A stretch of DNA of 64,000 bases, from contig CBDHFN010000003.1 of the NCBI GenBank assembly GCA_965262605.1, positions 1 through 64,000 of the forward strand, given 5' to 3'. The stretch's first letter is position 1. Every line of letters begins with the position of its first letter. Positions 17,706 through 27,901 of this stretch are shown one piece after another. Made by a program: the position numbers and the translations under genes. The notes beneath the pieces are model-generated. The model did no database searches, was not told the DNA's origin, and saw nothing but the letters and a program-made list of their open reading frames with translations. Source of the DNA: CBDHFN01 sp965262605 (GTDB taxonomy: Bacteria > Pseudomonadota > Alphaproteobacteria > JASGCL01).

Positions 17706-19395
17706 AGACCATCAACAAATTTTTATTGAAAAATTATATATTGGTAAAATTACCAATATTACTTATTCCAAGGTTGAATGCGTGATTGATTATAACCCAT
17801 CAAACAAAACCACCACGCATTTTGGTAATCAATATATGTCGGGTTCGGTTGGTGAATATATCGTTATTGAACATGAATATCTTGCAATTTTGGGGCAGAT
17901 ATATGCCATAAATCTTGAAGAACGAGAAAAAAATTATGATGATAGCCAAGCATTAAAACCACGCGTTTCAATACAATTATTAGCAACTTATTATTGGCTT
18001 GAAGATAAATTACAAGCTGGAATCAAGGAATCACCAAGAATAAGCGAAAAAATTTATTCCGCGCCCAATTGGTTTTTAAATAAACTAACCAATTTAATCA
18101 ATGACAAAAATGAAAATGGAAAGATAACGCTTGGCAAATTAAGCAAAGGCGTAGATGGTATGGTGGAATTTCCATGGCAGGCATTATTTGAAAGGCATTG
18201 TGCAATTTTGGGGGCAACGGGGGGTGGCAAATCATATAGTGTTGCAAAAATTATTGAAGAATTAATAAAATTAAATGATGCTGAAGCACCAAATATTTTA
18301 TTATTGGACGCGACAGGGGAGTATCAAAAATTTAAAAGGAAAAATAAATATATACTTGGCGAAGATTGTTTTTTAAATTATGCAAATTTTAATGATAATG
18401 ATTTTATGGCATTATTTAGTCCAGCACCAAATATTCAAACACCGATATTTATTGAAGCAATAAAAAGTCTTAAAGCAGTTGCATTTGCCAAAAGACAATC
18501 AGTAAATCCATTGCAGGAATATATAAAAGATAGTGGCGACAATTCCCTACTATTTAAGAGAAATAAAAATAAGCAATTTTATATTAATTTTTTAAAAGAA
18601 ATAGAAAGTAGCGAGTATGTTAACAACCCAAACAGCCAGTATGATGTAAATAAATTACCTGATCAAATTCAATTAGAATGCATTTTTGATTCTAATAGGA
18701 ATGATAATGATAAAGATAATTTTAAATTTTGGGGTGATATTAATAATAATTCCTTAGTATTTTGCACTACTCTAATTTTAAGAATTAGAAGTTTTCTTAT
18801 GGCAGAATACACTAAAAAAATATTTCAAAGCAATGATGATAATAATATTTTTAATTTATTAAAGAAAGACAAAGGTAAAATAAATAAACTAACCCATATT
18901 TCCCTTAAAGAAGTATCATATGAATTTCAAATGCGTGAAATTATAGTCAATTGTATTGCCCGTAAATTATTAACAATGGCACGCGAAGGCAAATTTCAAC
19001 AAAAACCTTTAATAATTTTCATTGACGAAGCCCATAATTTTATCGGTAAAAAAGCAGGAGGCGGTGAAAATAGATTTCCCTTAGATGCGATTGAAATTAT
19101 TGCCAAAGAGGGGCGAAAATATGGCTTGCATTTATGTTTGGCAACACAACGACCCGCCGATTTACCCGATGGAATTATTAGTCAAATGGGTTGTATGCTA
19201 GTTCATCGCTTAACAAATGGCGCAGACCGCGAAAAAATTGAACGGGCAAGCAATGACATTGACCGCGAAACTGCCCGCAATTTACCATCTTTGATTGCGG
19301 GTGAAGCGATTATAGCAGGCGTTGGCTTTCCATTCCCAATGACTATTCAAATGGACAAACCTAAAAATTGCCCAGAGTTTAAAGCAAATTCATAA
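17695..19395 (+). CDS. HerA-like DUF87 ATPase of a SIR2-HerA defence module
   Basis: This is a FtsK/HerA-superfamily hexameric ATPase of 566 residues. An N-terminal beta-barrel-like HAS region (about 1-165) precedes the motor. Walker A is GATGGGKS (173-180), the LLLDATGEY strand follows at about 202-210, Walker B is IIFIDEAHNF (about 440-449), and sensor-like ATQRPADLP is at about 483-491. HerA proteins translocate DNA in archaea. In defence pairs they scaffold and gate the NADase, and some also act on DNA. The 11-base overlap with the SIR2 gene implies coupled translation. The middle section (about 270-400) is poorly conserved and Asn/Lys-rich. Confidence 0.88.
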   Translation: MTNKDHQQIFIEKLYIGKITNITYSKVECVIDYNPSNKTTTHFGNQYMSGSVGEYIVIEHEYLAILGQIYAINLEEREKNYDDSQALKPRVSIQLLATYYWLEDKLQAGIKESPRISEKIYSAPNWFLNKLTNLINDKNENGKITLGKLSKGVDGMVEFPWQALFERHCAILGATGGGKSYSVAKIIEELIKLNDAEAPNILLLDATGEYQKFKRKNKYILGEDCFLNYANFNDNDFMALFSPAPNIQTPIFIEAIKSLKAVAFAKRQSVNPLQEYIKDSGDNSLLFKRNKNKQFYINFLKEIESSEYVNNPNSQYDVNKLPDQIQLECIFDSNRNDNDKDNFKFWGDINNNSLVFCTTLILRIRSFLMAEYTKKIFQSNDDNNIFNLLKKDKGKINKLTHISLKEVSYEFQMREIIVNCIARKLLTMAREGKFQQKPLIIFIDEAHNFIGKKAGGGENRFPLDAIEIIAKEGRKYGLHLCLATQRPADLPDGIISQMGCMLVHRLTNGADREKIERASNDIDRETARNLPSLIAGEAIIAGVGFPFPMTIQMDKPKNCPEFKANS

Positions 19396-19398
19396 AAA

Positions 19399-19412
19399 AA
19401 TGCAACAAACTA
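19399..19412 (+). repeat. Right 14-bp direct repeat flanking the SIR2-HerA module
   Basis: AATGCAACAAACTA, identical to 16444-16457, starts 3 bases after the HerA stop. See the left copy for context. Confidence 0.5.
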
Positions 19413-19518
19413 TTTTATAATTTCAATGATTATACGACTAACGCCTATATAACATATAAATTTTAATAAAATTCTTAAAATTATTATAACGCATAAGCGC
19501 AATTTATATACCAATTAA

Positions 19519-20883
19519 TCAACGCGCTATAAATCTTGCGGCGATGGTTGCTTGTGAGCCATTGGCGCAATTAAGGGTAAAATTAAAATCATTAATCGGT
19601 TCTAAATTTTGGGCGGGTGCATACAAGAAAATTTTAAATTGGCTAATATCATCGGCGATTAAACGCAATAAAAATGCTGATTTCGCCGCGCCATTTTGTA
19701 TAAAAACAGCATTTTCCATTTCATTTATTGACAAAATACAATCAATTTCGGTGCTGGATTTATTCATGATTTTAATGGTATAACCATTGCGTATGCCGCC
19801 ATCTTTGGTAAGCACGAATAAGGGGTTGCGGTCATGTTCGGCGGAAAATTCTAAATTGCTTCGGGTGGCAAAATATAATAAAATTGCCAAACCGCCAAGA
19901 ATCCATAAAAAACTATAAATATAAAACCGCCAATGATGATAAAAATATCGTTTATTTTGCGAAATTTGTGATGAGATATTATGGTTATTATTATAATCAA
20001 TTAACCCCAAAGGCTTGTGAATTTTTGTCATTACCGAATTGCACGCATCAATGCAAAGCGCGCAAGTAATGCAGCCCAATTGCTGACCATTGCGAATATC
20101 AACACCCGTGGGGCAAACCGCCACGCATAAGTCGCAATCTATACAATCGCCTTTATCCGTACCTTTACCACGCGGTTCGCCGCGTTTTTCGTCATAAACC
20201 ACAATTGACGATAAATTATCCAGCATCGCGCCTTGAATACGGGGCCAAGGGCACATATAAATACAGACTTGTTCGCGTAATAAACCGCCAAAAATATAAG
20301 TTGTTAAAGTCAAAATCATTATCGCAATATAGGCTTGATAAGCGGCATCGCCGCGAATTAATTGCCCCAAAAGACTTGGCGCATCGGCAAAATAAAAAAC
20401 CCACGCCCCACCAGTCGCCACCGATGTAATTAACCAAAGCCCGTGTTTAAGGCTTCGTTTGCTGATTTTTGCGAAATTATAAGGCGATGAATCTAGTTTC
20501 ATGCGTGAATTTCTGTCGCCTTCAACGATTGTTTCAATTTTTAAAAATAAATCCACCCAAACTGTTTGCGGGCAAGCATAACCGCACCATGCACGCCCAA
20601 CCGCCGAAGTGATTAAAAACAGCCCCAAACCCGCCATAATTAACAAGATAGCCGCAATAAATAATTCATGCGACCATAATTCAATGCTTAAAAAATAAAA
20701 TTTTCGGTTTGCTAAATCAACTAAGAATGCTTGGTTAGGCGCGTTTTCGCCCCGATTCCACCGCAACCACGGCGCAATATAATAAACCGACAAGCAAAAT
20801 ATTAAAATGATATTTTTTATATTGCGAAATTTGCCTTTAATGGGTTGCGGGAAAATTTTGACTCGTTTCGCAAATAAATTCAT
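19519..20883 (-). CDS. ccoG: Cytochrome cbb3 oxidase accessory protein CcoG
   Basis: CcoG is a membrane Fe-S protein thought to reduce Cu2+ for assembly of the cbb3 oxidase copper site. The 454 residues show about five membrane segments, the cysteine motifs CGYACPQTVW and CIYMCPWPRIQ, then a double 4Fe-4S ferredoxin unit CIDCDLCVAVCP and CITCALCIDAC. The C-terminal 110 residues form an extracytoplasmic immunoglobulin-like domain. It overlaps the ccoP stop by 4 bases and is the last gene of ccoNOQPG. The usual ccoH, ccoI and ccoS are not in the window. Confidence 0.96.
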   Translation of the reverse strand: MNLFAKRVKIFPQPIKGKFRNIKNIILIFCLSVYYIAPWLRWNRGENAPNQAFLVDLANRKFYFLSIELWSHELFIAAILLIMAGLGLFLITSAVGRAWCGYACPQTVWVDLFLKIETIVEGDRNSRMKLDSSPYNFAKISKRSLKHGLWLITSVATGGAWVFYFADAPSLLGQLIRGDAAYQAYIAIMILTLTTYIFGGLLREQVCIYMCPWPRIQGAMLDNLSSIVVYDEKRGEPRGKGTDKGDCIDCDLCVAVCPTGVDIRNGQQLGCITCALCIDACNSVMTKIHKPLGLIDYNNNHNISSQISQNKRYFYHHWRFYIYSFLWILGGLAILLYFATRSNLEFSAEHDRNPLFVLTKDGGIRNGYTIKIMNKSSTEIDCILSINEMENAVFIQNGAAKSAFLLRLIADDISQFKIFLYAPAQNLEPINDFNFTLNCANGSQATIAARFIAR

Positions 20884-21743
20884 TCGCCGCCGCCCAATTC
20901 ATGAATATAAATCGCGACTTGTTTTAATTGCACGGGCGTAAGCACATCACCCCACGCGCGCATTTGCCCTTGACGGCTTTTGCTGATAGTTTCAATGATG
21001 CTTGATTGTTTTTTGCCATATAACCAAATGGCATCGGTTAAATTGGGCGCGCCAATTTCGCGATTGCCCGTTGCTTTTTCACCATGGCAAGCCGCACAAT
21101 TATCGGCGAAAATTTTCTTGCCATTTTCGGATTTACCCGTTACGATTGGCGATTGCGAAAGGTTTAACACGAAAGCGGATACATCGGCGATTTGCTGGGG
21201 GTTTAAAATCCCGTCCGTGCCAAACGCGGGCATTTGCGAATCGCGCGCTTTGGCATGTCCCGACCTTACGCCATATTGAATTGTTTGGTGAATTTCTTCA
21301 ATTTTACCGCCCCATAACCAATCATCATCTAATAAATTTGGGAATCCAATATTGCCTTGTGCGCCATCATTATGGCATTGCGTGCAATTAAGCGCGTATA
21401 TTGATTTACCCGCGGCTATACTATATTGGCGAAGTGGTTCATCATGCAGAATTTCTTGAAAATTGGCTTGGATAATTTTGCCGTCAATCACGGACTTTGC
21501 TTGGGCATCTTGGGCGATTTCGGCATTTAAATTAGCGCGATTCGTGCTTGCCAATAAGCCTGTGCTATTGCCGTGAATTAAGGGAAGCGACGGATATAAA
21601 ATACAATAAACAACCGCAAAAATTATCGTTGCGTATAATGTCCATAACCACCATCTGGGAATCGGTGCATCATATTCGGTAATGCCGTCCCAATCATGCC
21701 CCGTTGTGTTTTGCGCTTCGGTTTTATGGTCTTTATCGTGCAT
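20880..21743 (-). CDS. ccoP: Cytochrome c oxidase cbb3-type subunit III CcoP
   Basis: CcoP is the membrane-anchored di-heme c subunit that feeds electrons into the cbb3 oxidase. Two heme c sites, CTQCH and CAACH, lie about 100 residues apart. One membrane helix follows the N-terminal cytoplasmic stretch (WWLWTLYATIIFAVVYCIL). I take the start at 21743 (MHDKDHKTEA), which has AAAGGA 6 bases upstream. The alternative ATG at 21752 touches that site and is unlikely. The length, about 287 residues, is normal. Confidence 0.96.
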   Translation of the reverse strand: MHDKDHKTEAQNTTGHDWDGITEYDAPIPRWWLWTLYATIIFAVVYCILYPSLPLIHGNSTGLLASTNRANLNAEIAQDAQAKSVIDGKIIQANFQEILHDEPLRQYSIAAGKSIYALNCTQCHNDGAQGNIGFPNLLDDDWLWGGKIEEIHQTIQYGVRSGHAKARDSQMPAFGTDGILNPQQIADVSAFVLNLSQSPIVTGKSENGKKIFADNCAACHGEKATGNREIGAPNLTDAIWLYGKKQSSIIETISKSRQGQMRAWGDVLTPVQLKQVAIYIHELGGGE

Positions 21744-21744
21744 G

Positions 21745-21900
21745 TTAATCATCCTTTAAGATTGATTGGTTGATTTTATCGTAAATTTTTTTTGAATTTG
21801 GGCGAAAAAATACAAATAAACTGGCAATCATATAAAACACCCCAAGGGAAATTAAACCCCAAGAATCCGCAAAATGCCGTAATTGTTCATATTTATCCAT
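21745..21900 (-). CDS. ccoQ: Cytochrome cbb3 oxidase subunit IV CcoQ
   Basis: A 51-residue protein begins MDKYEQLRHFADSWGLISL, followed by one membrane helix ending VFFRPNSKK, which is the classic CcoQ pattern (helix, then RP/basic stop-transfer). CcoQ stabilises the CcoNOP complex. It lies in the expected place between ccoO (2-base gap) and ccoP (1-base gap). Confidence 0.9.
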   Translation of the reverse strand: MDKYEQLRHFADSWGLISLGVFYMIASLFVFFRPNSKKIYDKINQSILKDD

Positions 21901-21902
21901 AT

Positions 21903-22625
21903 TTACCTGTTATTTTCTGTTTCATTATATTGTGAAAAATCAACTAAACTGCCTAACATTTGCAAATACGCAATTAACGCGTCCATTTCAGTGATTTTAT
22001 CTTGATTATCAAAATTGCGAATTTGTATTGCACCATAGCGCGATTGTAAGTCTTTGCTGGGTTTATTAGGGTCAGCTTGCGCTTCTAAATCTGCCAAAGC
22101 ATTATCAATCATGGCATCAGTATAAGGCACGCCGATAATTTTTTGCGCTTTAAGATGATCTTTAATATCGTCATAGCTTAATTTATTATGCGTCAAAAAT
22201 TGATATGGTGGCATGATGGACCCGGGCACGCTTTGGGCGGGATTGGATAAATGCGCAATATGCCATTCATCAGAATATTTTTTACCCACGCGGGCTAAAT
22301 CTGGACCCGTGCGCTTTGAACCCCATTGAAACGGATGATCATACATGGATTCCGCCGCCAAAGAATAATGCCCATAGCGATCAACTTCATCGCGAAGCGG
22401 GCGAATCATTTGGCTATGGCAATTATAGCACCCCTCACGGATATAAATATTGCGCCCCGCCAATTCAAGCGGTGTATAAGGGCGAATGCCCGATATTTTT
22501 TCAATGGTATTATCCAAATAAAACAACGGCACAATCTCCACTAAACCCCCAATTAACACGGTAATTAACGAAAAAACCAATAATAATGAAGCATTTTTCT
22601 CAATAAATTGATGGGAAAATTTCAT
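21903..22625 (-). CDS. ccoO: Cytochrome c oxidase cbb3-type subunit II CcoO
   Basis: CcoO is the mono-heme c subunit. The 240 residues contain an N-terminal membrane helix ([19 protein letters not shown]), the heme site [20 protein letters not shown] and the axial methionine region GSIMPPY. The start overlaps the ccoN stop (ATGA). The length and order ccoN-ccoO-ccoQ-ccoP are canonical. Confidence 0.97.
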   Translation of the reverse strand: MKFSHQFIEKNASLLLVFSLITVLIGGLVEIVPLFYLDNTIEKISGIRPYTPLELAGRNIYIREGCYNCHSQMIRPLRDEVDRYGHYSLAAESMYDHPFQWGSKRTGPDLARVGKKYSDEWHIAHLSNPAQSVPGSIMPPYQFLTHNKLSYDDIKDHLKAQKIIGVPYTDAMIDNALADLEAQADPNKPSKDLQSRYGAIQIRNFDNQDKITEMDALIAYLQMLGSLVDFSQYNETENNR

Positions 22626-24193
22626 GATATTGCTCCTCTTTGCTGGGAATCCGTGGTGATAGTTTTAATAAGATTATATGCCATAATTAACGCCCCACTT
22701 AAATATAACAAGCCACCAAACGCCCGCAATATATAATATGGCTGAATATGCGCAATAGTTTCCACAAAACTATATTGCAAAAAGCCAAGCTTATCATAAC
22801 TACGCCACATTAAGCCTTGCGAAATTCCGCTGACCCACATGGAAGACGCATAAAATACAATGCCAATTGTTGCCAACCAAAAATGAATATTGACAAGATT
22901 TAAGCTAAAAACTTCTTTTTTGCCGTATAATTTGGGCACTAAATAATATAAAACCGCAAAGGAAATTAAACCATTCCAACCCAAAGCTCCCGAATGCACA
23001 TGCCCAATCGTCCAATCTGTATAATGGCTTAGGCTATTGACAGATTTAATGGACATTAACGGACCTTCAAATGTTGACATGCCGTAAAATGCTAACGAAG
23101 CGACAAACATTTTAATTATCGGGTCGGTGCGCAATTTATGCCATGCGCCTTGCAAAGTCATTAAGCCATTTAACATACCGCCCCAGCTTGGCATCCAGAG
23201 CATTACCGAAAATACCATGCCCAAAGTTTGCGCCCAATCAGGCAAAGCCGTATAATGCAAGTGATGGGGTCCCGCCCAAATATACATAAAAATCAAACTC
23301 CAAAAATGCACGATTGACAATCGGTATGAATAAATCGGTTGCCCGATGCGTTTGGGCACAAAATAATACATCATGCCCAAAAATCCCGCAGTCAAGAAAA
23401 AACCAACCGCATTATGCCCATACCACCATTGGGTTAAGGCATCTTGCACGCCCGCAAATAACCCATATGATTTTGACCCCAAGAAAGAAACAGGCACAGC
23501 TAAATTATTGACTAAATGCAATAAAGCCACGGTGACGATGAAGGCTAAATAAAACCAATTCGCAACAAAAATATGGGGTTCCTTGCGTTTTAATATTGTG
23601 CCTAAGAACACTAATAAATAAGCCACCCAAACTATTGTCAGCCAAATGTCAACATACCATTCAGGTTCGGCATATTCTTTGCCTTGGGTTGCACCCATTA
23701 AATATCCAGTTGCGGCAAGAATAATAAAAACTTGATACCCCAAAACCACAAACCAAGCTAATCGCCCCAGTGCTAATTTTGCTTGGCAAGTGCGCTGGAC
23801 AACATAAAATGAACTGGCAATTAAAATATTGCCACCAAAGGCAAAAATTACCGCCGAAGTATGCAAGGGGCGCAACCTGCCGAAATTGGTAAATTCATAA
23901 CCAAAATTAAGCACGGGGAAGGCTAATTGCAAGGCGATTATTAAGCCAACCAAAAATCCCGCAAGCCCCCAAAATAAAGTAGCCCAAACACCAAAGCGAA
24001 TTGGGTCGTCAAAATATAATTCGTCCTTAATATTTTGCGGATTTAAACCATAAATAACCCAACCCAAAGCCAAAGCCATAATAATACCACCATGCACCCG
24101 AAATGCCGTGTCATGCCCAAGCCCAGCCATAATAATGCCAATTATCCCCGCCACAACGGCAAACGCAATTGATGTAATACGCCAATTTGTCAT
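22622..24193 (-). CDS. ccoN: Cytochrome c oxidase cbb3-type subunit I CcoN
   Basis: CcoN is the heme-copper catalytic subunit of the high-affinity terminal oxidase and a proton pump. Its 523 residues have 12 or more membrane helices. The ligand histidines are recognisable in [15 protein letters not shown] (low-spin heme), [18 protein letters not shown] (CuB), [14 protein letters not shown] and [16 protein letters not shown] (CuB and heme b3). It is the first gene of the operon. The start at 24193 has AAGGGAG upstream, and an FNR-type box lies at 24249-24262, so low oxygen probably induces it. Confidence 0.98.
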   Translation of the reverse strand: MTNWRITSIAFAVVAGIIGIIMAGLGHDTAFRVHGGIIMALALGWVIYGLNPQNIKDELYFDDPIRFGVWATLFWGLAGFLVGLIIALQLAFPVLNFGYEFTNFGRLRPLHTSAVIFAFGGNILIASSFYVVQRTCQAKLALGRLAWFVVLGYQVFIILAATGYLMGATQGKEYAEPEWYVDIWLTIVWVAYLLVFLGTILKRKEPHIFVANWFYLAFIVTVALLHLVNNLAVPVSFLGSKSYGLFAGVQDALTQWWYGHNAVGFFLTAGFLGMMYYFVPKRIGQPIYSYRLSIVHFWSLIFMYIWAGPHHLHYTALPDWAQTLGMVFSVMLWMPSWGGMLNGLMTLQGAWHKLRTDPIIKMFVASLAFYGMSTFEGPLMSIKSVNSLSHYTDWTIGHVHSGALGWNGLISFAVLYYLVPKLYGKKEVFSLNLVNIHFWLATIGIVFYASSMWVSGISQGLMWRSYDKLGFLQYSFVETIAHIQPYYILRAFGGLLYLSGALIMAYNLIKTITTDSQQRGAIS

Positions 24194-24248
24194 TGGTTAA
24201 CTCCCTTACAAAATTTTATTAACTATATTATAAAAGGTAAATTATACC

Positions 24249-24262
24249 ATGATTTAAATCAA
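24249..24262 (-). promoter_or_regulatory. FNR/FixK (anaerobox) site upstream of ccoN
   Basis: Read on the minus strand the site is TTGATTTAAATCAT, matching TTGAT-N4-ATCAA at all but the last base. Its centre is about 62 bases upstream of the ccoN start codon, and a TATAAT-like box follows at 24227-24232. This fits activation of the cbb3 operon by an FNR/FixK-type regulator, the standard control of ccoNOQP. Confidence 0.75.
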
Positions 24263-24307
24263 AATATACTAATAATATCAAAAATTTTCAATGAAGCGAC
24301 TGATTTT

Positions 24308-24823
24308 TTACAACGCAACATAAGAACCATCAATATCTAACAAAATGCCATTTACTGCTAATTGCGGAAAATTTGCGTTGATGATTTTTTTTGCTTTTTG
24401 GAATACTTCACCATGAAGTTTGGTTTCTTCGTCCCTACCTTTGATGGAATTTTCACCATATACTAATTTGAAAGCCCCGCAGTCTCGGTGATGTATGACA
24501 TGAATTTCACTGATATTATGTAATTCTTTCGCTAATTTGACATGTTCGTTAAAGCTTGCAATCCAAGTGGGAAATTTATCAATTTGCAAAGCAAGTGAAC
24601 CACCCGCCAAGGAAAAATTATCAAAACTTCCGCTATATCCCTTTGATTCCAAGTATTTTTGTGATAAATGCGGATAACGATAATCAATACAACCAAGGAC
24701 CAATGCTTTAATTGTAGTGCCACCCGCTTGCAAACCCTTTACCGCAAGGCTTTGGGCAATAAAAAAAGCCCCTGATAATTTTAAAAATTCGCGCCTGTTA
24801 TTTTGATTGCAACATTTTTCCAT
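24308..24823 (-). CDS. Beta-carbonic-anhydrase-like protein with a twin-arginine signal
   Basis: Zinc-ligand and dyad residues of beta-carbonic anhydrase are present: Cys/Asp/Arg in CIDYR and His/Cys in HRDCG (Cys49, Asp51, Arg53, His116, Cys119 counted from an ATG at 24835). The preceding segment NRREFLKLSGAFFIAQSLAVKG is a Tat signal, so the folded metalloprotein would be exported to the periplasm. At about 171 residues it is short compared with typical beta enzymes of 200 or more. I start it at 24823, which has GAGGA 5 bases upstream. Catalysis is likely but unproven; some short relatives are uncharacterised. It is monocistronic as far as I can see. Confidence 0.72.
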   Translation of the reverse strand: MEKCCNQNNRREFLKLSGAFFIAQSLAVKGLQAGGTTIKALVLGCIDYRYPHLSQKYLESKGYSGSFDNFSLAGGSLALQIDKFPTWIASFNEHVKLAKELHNISEIHVIHHRDCGAFKLVYGENSIKGRDEETKLHGEVFQKAKKIINANFPQLAVNGILLDIDGSYVAL

Positions 24824-24885
24824 TTTTTTCCTCATTGCTTGTTGATATTTATAATAATATTTAAATTTAAAGCAAAAGTCAAACT

Positions 24886-25689
24886 TTAAATTAAATATAT
24901 AAAAAAATCATGGTCTTGGCAAAATTTTTCGCATTCGGCTTCTTGCATTAAATTGCCTAAATGTGTGAAAAATACGCCAGCAATACCAATTTCTTGCATG
25001 GATTTCAACGATTCTAAGCCTAAGGTTGGTAAGTCCAAAGCCATTGATTGCCCCGATTTACAATTTTTTACCATAATGGGTTTTTCGCCATTTTTAATTA
25101 ACCCGCCCATGCGGTTAATCAAGCCTTGCGTGCCTTCGCAAGCCTCAATCCCAAGCACTAAATTTTGCTGCATAATAATTGCTTGCCCAATATCAAATGG
25201 GCTTAAAGTTTTTAAGATTTCTTGCCCATATTGCGCAGATTTTATTTGTTCTGGACTGGGTTTTTTGCCCGCCCAAAGCCCAATTTTGCGCTGAATTTGC
25301 AAGGCTTGATTGGGTGATTGCCATTCAACGCCAGTTTTATCGGTGATAAAATTGGTCAAAAGCTTTAATAATCCATCATCGCCTTTTAAAAACGCCATGG
25401 CATTTTGTTTCAAAAATTCCTTGCCCATAGTATCAATATGCTTAATTTCATTCAAGCTTGGACGGCGAATATCGCCCGCCATGATAGCAATTTTCGCGTC
25501 AATTTTGGTAATTAATTGGCATAATTTTCCCAATTCGCCCAAATGCAATTTTATATGGGGAATTGCTTGCCATTCATCAGCATATGCAATGCCATGCAAT
25601 AAAATCGCATGACAAGGTTGGCAATGGCGCATAATTTGAATCGGCAAAACCCCTTGCCCCGCCACGATAATTTTTACTAAATTAGTCAT
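24886..25689 (-). CDS. lpxI: UDP-2,3-diacylglucosamine diphosphatase LpxI
   Basis: LpxI hydrolyses UDP-2,3-diacylglucosamine to lipid X, replacing LpxH in many alphaproteobacteria. Family landmarks are the N-terminal GQGVLPIQI, an internal [32 protein letters not shown] and the C-terminal [15 protein letters not shown] take ATG 25689, which overlaps the fabZ-lpxA stop region; the ATG at 25701 has no ribosome site. It is the last gene of the bamA-skp-lpxD-fabZ/lpxA-lpxI run. lpxB, often next, is absent. Confidence 0.93.
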   Translation of the reverse strand: MTNLVKIIVAGQGVLPIQIMRHCQPCHAILLHGIAYADEWQAIPHIKLHLGELGKLCQLITKIDAKIAIMAGDIRRPSLNEIKHIDTMGKEFLKQNAMAFLKGDDGLLKLLTNFITDKTGVEWQSPNQALQIQRKIGLWAGKKPSPEQIKSAQYGQEILKTLSPFDIGQAIIMQQNLVLGIEACEGTQGLINRMGGLIKNGEKPIMVKNCKSGQSMALDLPTLGLESLKSMQEIGIAGVFFTHLGNLMQEAECEKFCQDHDFFIYLI

Positions 25690-26914
25690 CTTTGGCTTCA
25701 ATTAAGCCGTTTTTATGGGATAAAGCCAAAAATTGCCGTAAATCATCAATTAAATGGTTGGTTTGCTTGAAATTATCGGCATGTTCTTTGATAGTTTTAT
25801 TATCAGAATTAAAAAACACGCTGCGGGCGAATTTATTTAATAACGCCACGGCTTCTTTATCAAAGCCTTTTCGTTTTAAGCCTAAATGATTAATTCCCCG
25901 CAATTTTGCCCGATGGCTATAAACCATGCCATAGGGAATTACATCCTTTTCAACGCCGCTTAAACCGCCAATCATTGCCCCAGCGCCAATATGCACAAAT
26001 TGTTGCACCGCCGATAATCCCCCCAAAATTGCGCCATCATCAACGCGGACATGCCCCGCCAAAGTCGCATTATTTGCCAAAATAACATTATTGCCGATGA
26101 TGCAATCATGGGCGATATGGCTTGACATCATCAATAAGCAATTATCGCCAATTTGCGTCAGCGACCCGCCGCCCAATGTGCCCGGATTTATTGTAGTATG
26201 TTCGCGGATTTTATTATTTTTACCAATAATTAAGCGGTTTTCCTCGCCTTGATATTTTAAGTCTTGGGGATTCGTGCCGATTGATGCAAATGGATAAATT
26301 TCTGTGCCCGCGCCAATTTCTGTATTGCCTGCAATATTAACATGGTTGTGAATCACGACATTTTCATGAATCACGACATTTTTGCCAATCACGCTATACG
26401 CGCCAATTTCAGAATTTTTACCAATTTTTGCGCCTTCTTCAATAATGGCGGTTTTATGAATTTTTGCATTAGAATCATCACGAATCATGGCGCAAATAAG
26501 GGCTTCGGCGCATAATTGCCCATCAACATAGGCGTTGCCTTGTAATTTCCAAACGGGACCACGGCTTTGCACCACTTCCACTTTAACATGCAAAACATCA
26601 CCGGGGGTAACGATTTTGCGAAATTTTGCGTTATCTATGGACATGAAATAAACTAATTTTCCCGCAAACCCATCGCCCAAGGAATGCACAACCAATGCCC
26701 CCGCCGTTTGCGCCATGGATTCAATAATTAACACGCCCGGCATAACAGGGTGCGACGGAAAATGCCCATTAAAAAAATTTTCATTGATTGTCACGCATTT
26801 TATGCCGCACGCACTTTTGAATGGCACAACATCAATAATTTTATCAATTAATAAAAATGGGTATCTGTGCGGAATTAATTTCATAATTTCTTGAATGTTA
26901 ATTTGATTATCCAT
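25682..26914 (-). CDS. FabZ-LpxA fusion: 3-hydroxyacyl-ACP dehydratase joined to UDP-GlcNAc acyltransferase
   Basis: One frame of 410 residues holds two enzymes. Residues 1-146 are FabZ (fatty-acid elongation) with the hot-dog active site His51 in [11 protein letters not shown] and Glu65 in IIESMAQT. Residues from about 150 are LpxA, the first step of lipid A synthesis, with left-handed beta-helix hexapeptides ([16 protein letters not shown] and many more). Catalytic His269 lies in [11 protein letters not shown] and the C-terminal helical bundle includes HLGLKRKGF. The join, [20 protein letters not shown], is tight: FabZ ends and LpxA begins with almost no linker. The enzymes share the substrate 3-hydroxyacyl-ACP. 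In most genomes they are separate neighbours. Confidence 0.93.
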   Translation of the reverse strand: MDNQINIQEIMKLIPHRYPFLLIDKIIDVVPFKSACGIKCVTINENFFNGHFPSHPVMPGVLIIESMAQTAGALVVHSLGDGFAGKLVYFMSIDNAKFRKIVTPGDVLHVKVEVVQSRGPVWKLQGNAYVDGQLCAEALICAMIRDDSNAKIHKTAIIEEGAKIGKNSEIGAYSVIGKNVVIHENVVIHNHVNIAGNTEIGAGTEIYPFASIGTNPQDLKYQGEENRLIIGKNNKIREHTTINPGTLGGGSLTQIGDNCLLMMSSHIAHDCIIGNNVILANNATLAGHVRVDDGAILGGLSAVQQFVHIGAGAMIGGLSGVEKDVIPYGMVYSHRAKLRGINHLGLKRKGFDKEAVALLNKFARSVFFNSDNKTIKEHADNFKQTNHLIDDLRQFLALSHKNGLIEAKDD

Positions 26915-27900
26915 TAATTTAAGCCCTTTCGCATTTTAACGCTGTTTTTTAAATGAGTTTGCAAATGATAAGCGGGAATGCCGCCAACTTTTTCATGCGC
27001 ACCGATATTGCTTATCACCCCAGATTTAGCGGCAATTTGCACAAAATCACCAATATTTATATGCCCTGCAATGCCGACTTGGGCGGCAATCATAGCCAAT
27101 TTGCCAATCTGGGTTGACCCTGCAATACCGCTTTGCCCTGCAATAATTGCACCAAATTCAATTTTAACATTATGGGCAATCATCACTAAATTATCAATGC
27201 GCACATGATCCTTGATAATGGTATCGTCAAGCACCCCCCTGTCAATGCAGGTATTTGCGCCAATTTCGCAATAACTGCCGATTTGCACTTTGCCAATATG
27301 GGGAATATTTATATGCCCGTTTGGCGTGGGCGCAAAGCCAAAACCGCGATTACCAATTCTGACCCCGCTGTGAATATGATTATGGTTGCCTATCATACAA
27401 AATTGTATTGTTGCATGGGATTCTATATGATTATATTCGCCAATTTGCACATTATCTTCTATCACGCAATAATGTCCAATTTGCGTATGCGCCCCGATAA
27501 CCACGCCCGCGCCAATAACGACGCCCACGCCAATATGGCAAGGTTCATGAATAATCGCGGTTTTATCAATGATGGCGCTGGGGTGAATATCATGGGCATT
27601 GACGGGTGGTTTTTCATAAAATTCCACCATTAATTGCGCATATAATAAATAAGGGTGCTTGGTAATGATGGCTTGGCTTGATTTTGGCATATCATTGATA
27701 AATTCAGGCGATATTATCACGAATCCTGCTTTGGTTTGCCGCAATTCTTGGCGATATTTGCCCGCATGACAAAAACTTAATTGCGTGGCTTGAGCATCGG
27801 ATAGGGTGGCAATGGCACTTATCACGCAATTTGGGGATATTTCCGCAAAATTACTGATTTTATCGGCATGTTTTTCAAGAATTTTATATAAATTTAGCAT
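26914..27900 (-). CDS. lpxD: UDP-3-O-acylglucosamine N-acyltransferase LpxD
   Basis: LpxD adds the second 3-hydroxyacyl chain in lipid A synthesis. The 328 residues have an N-terminal uridine-binding domain (about 1-100), then a hexapeptide-repeat beta-helix ([21 protein letters not shown] and more), the catalytic His region [12 protein letters not shown] and a C-terminal helix. Its stop overlaps the next start (TAATG), and it begins 2 bases after skp. Order and spacing match the conserved lipid A block. Confidence 0.97.
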   Translation of the reverse strand: MLNLYKILEKHADKISNFAEISPNCVISAIATLSDAQATQLSFCHAGKYRQELRQTKAGFVIISPEFINDMPKSSQAIITKHPYLLYAQLMVEFYEKPPVNAHDIHPSAIIDKTAIIHEPCHIGVGVVIGAGVVIGAHTQIGHYCVIEDNVQIGEYNHIESHATIQFCMIGNHNHIHSGVRIGNRGFGFAPTPNGHINIPHIGKVQIGSYCEIGANTCIDRGVLDDTIIKDHVRIDNLVMIAHNVKIEFGAIIAGQSGIAGSTQIGKLAMIAAQVGIAGHINIGDFVQIAAKSGVISNIGAHEKVGGIPAYHLQTHLKNSVKMRKGLN

Positions 27901-27901
27901 G

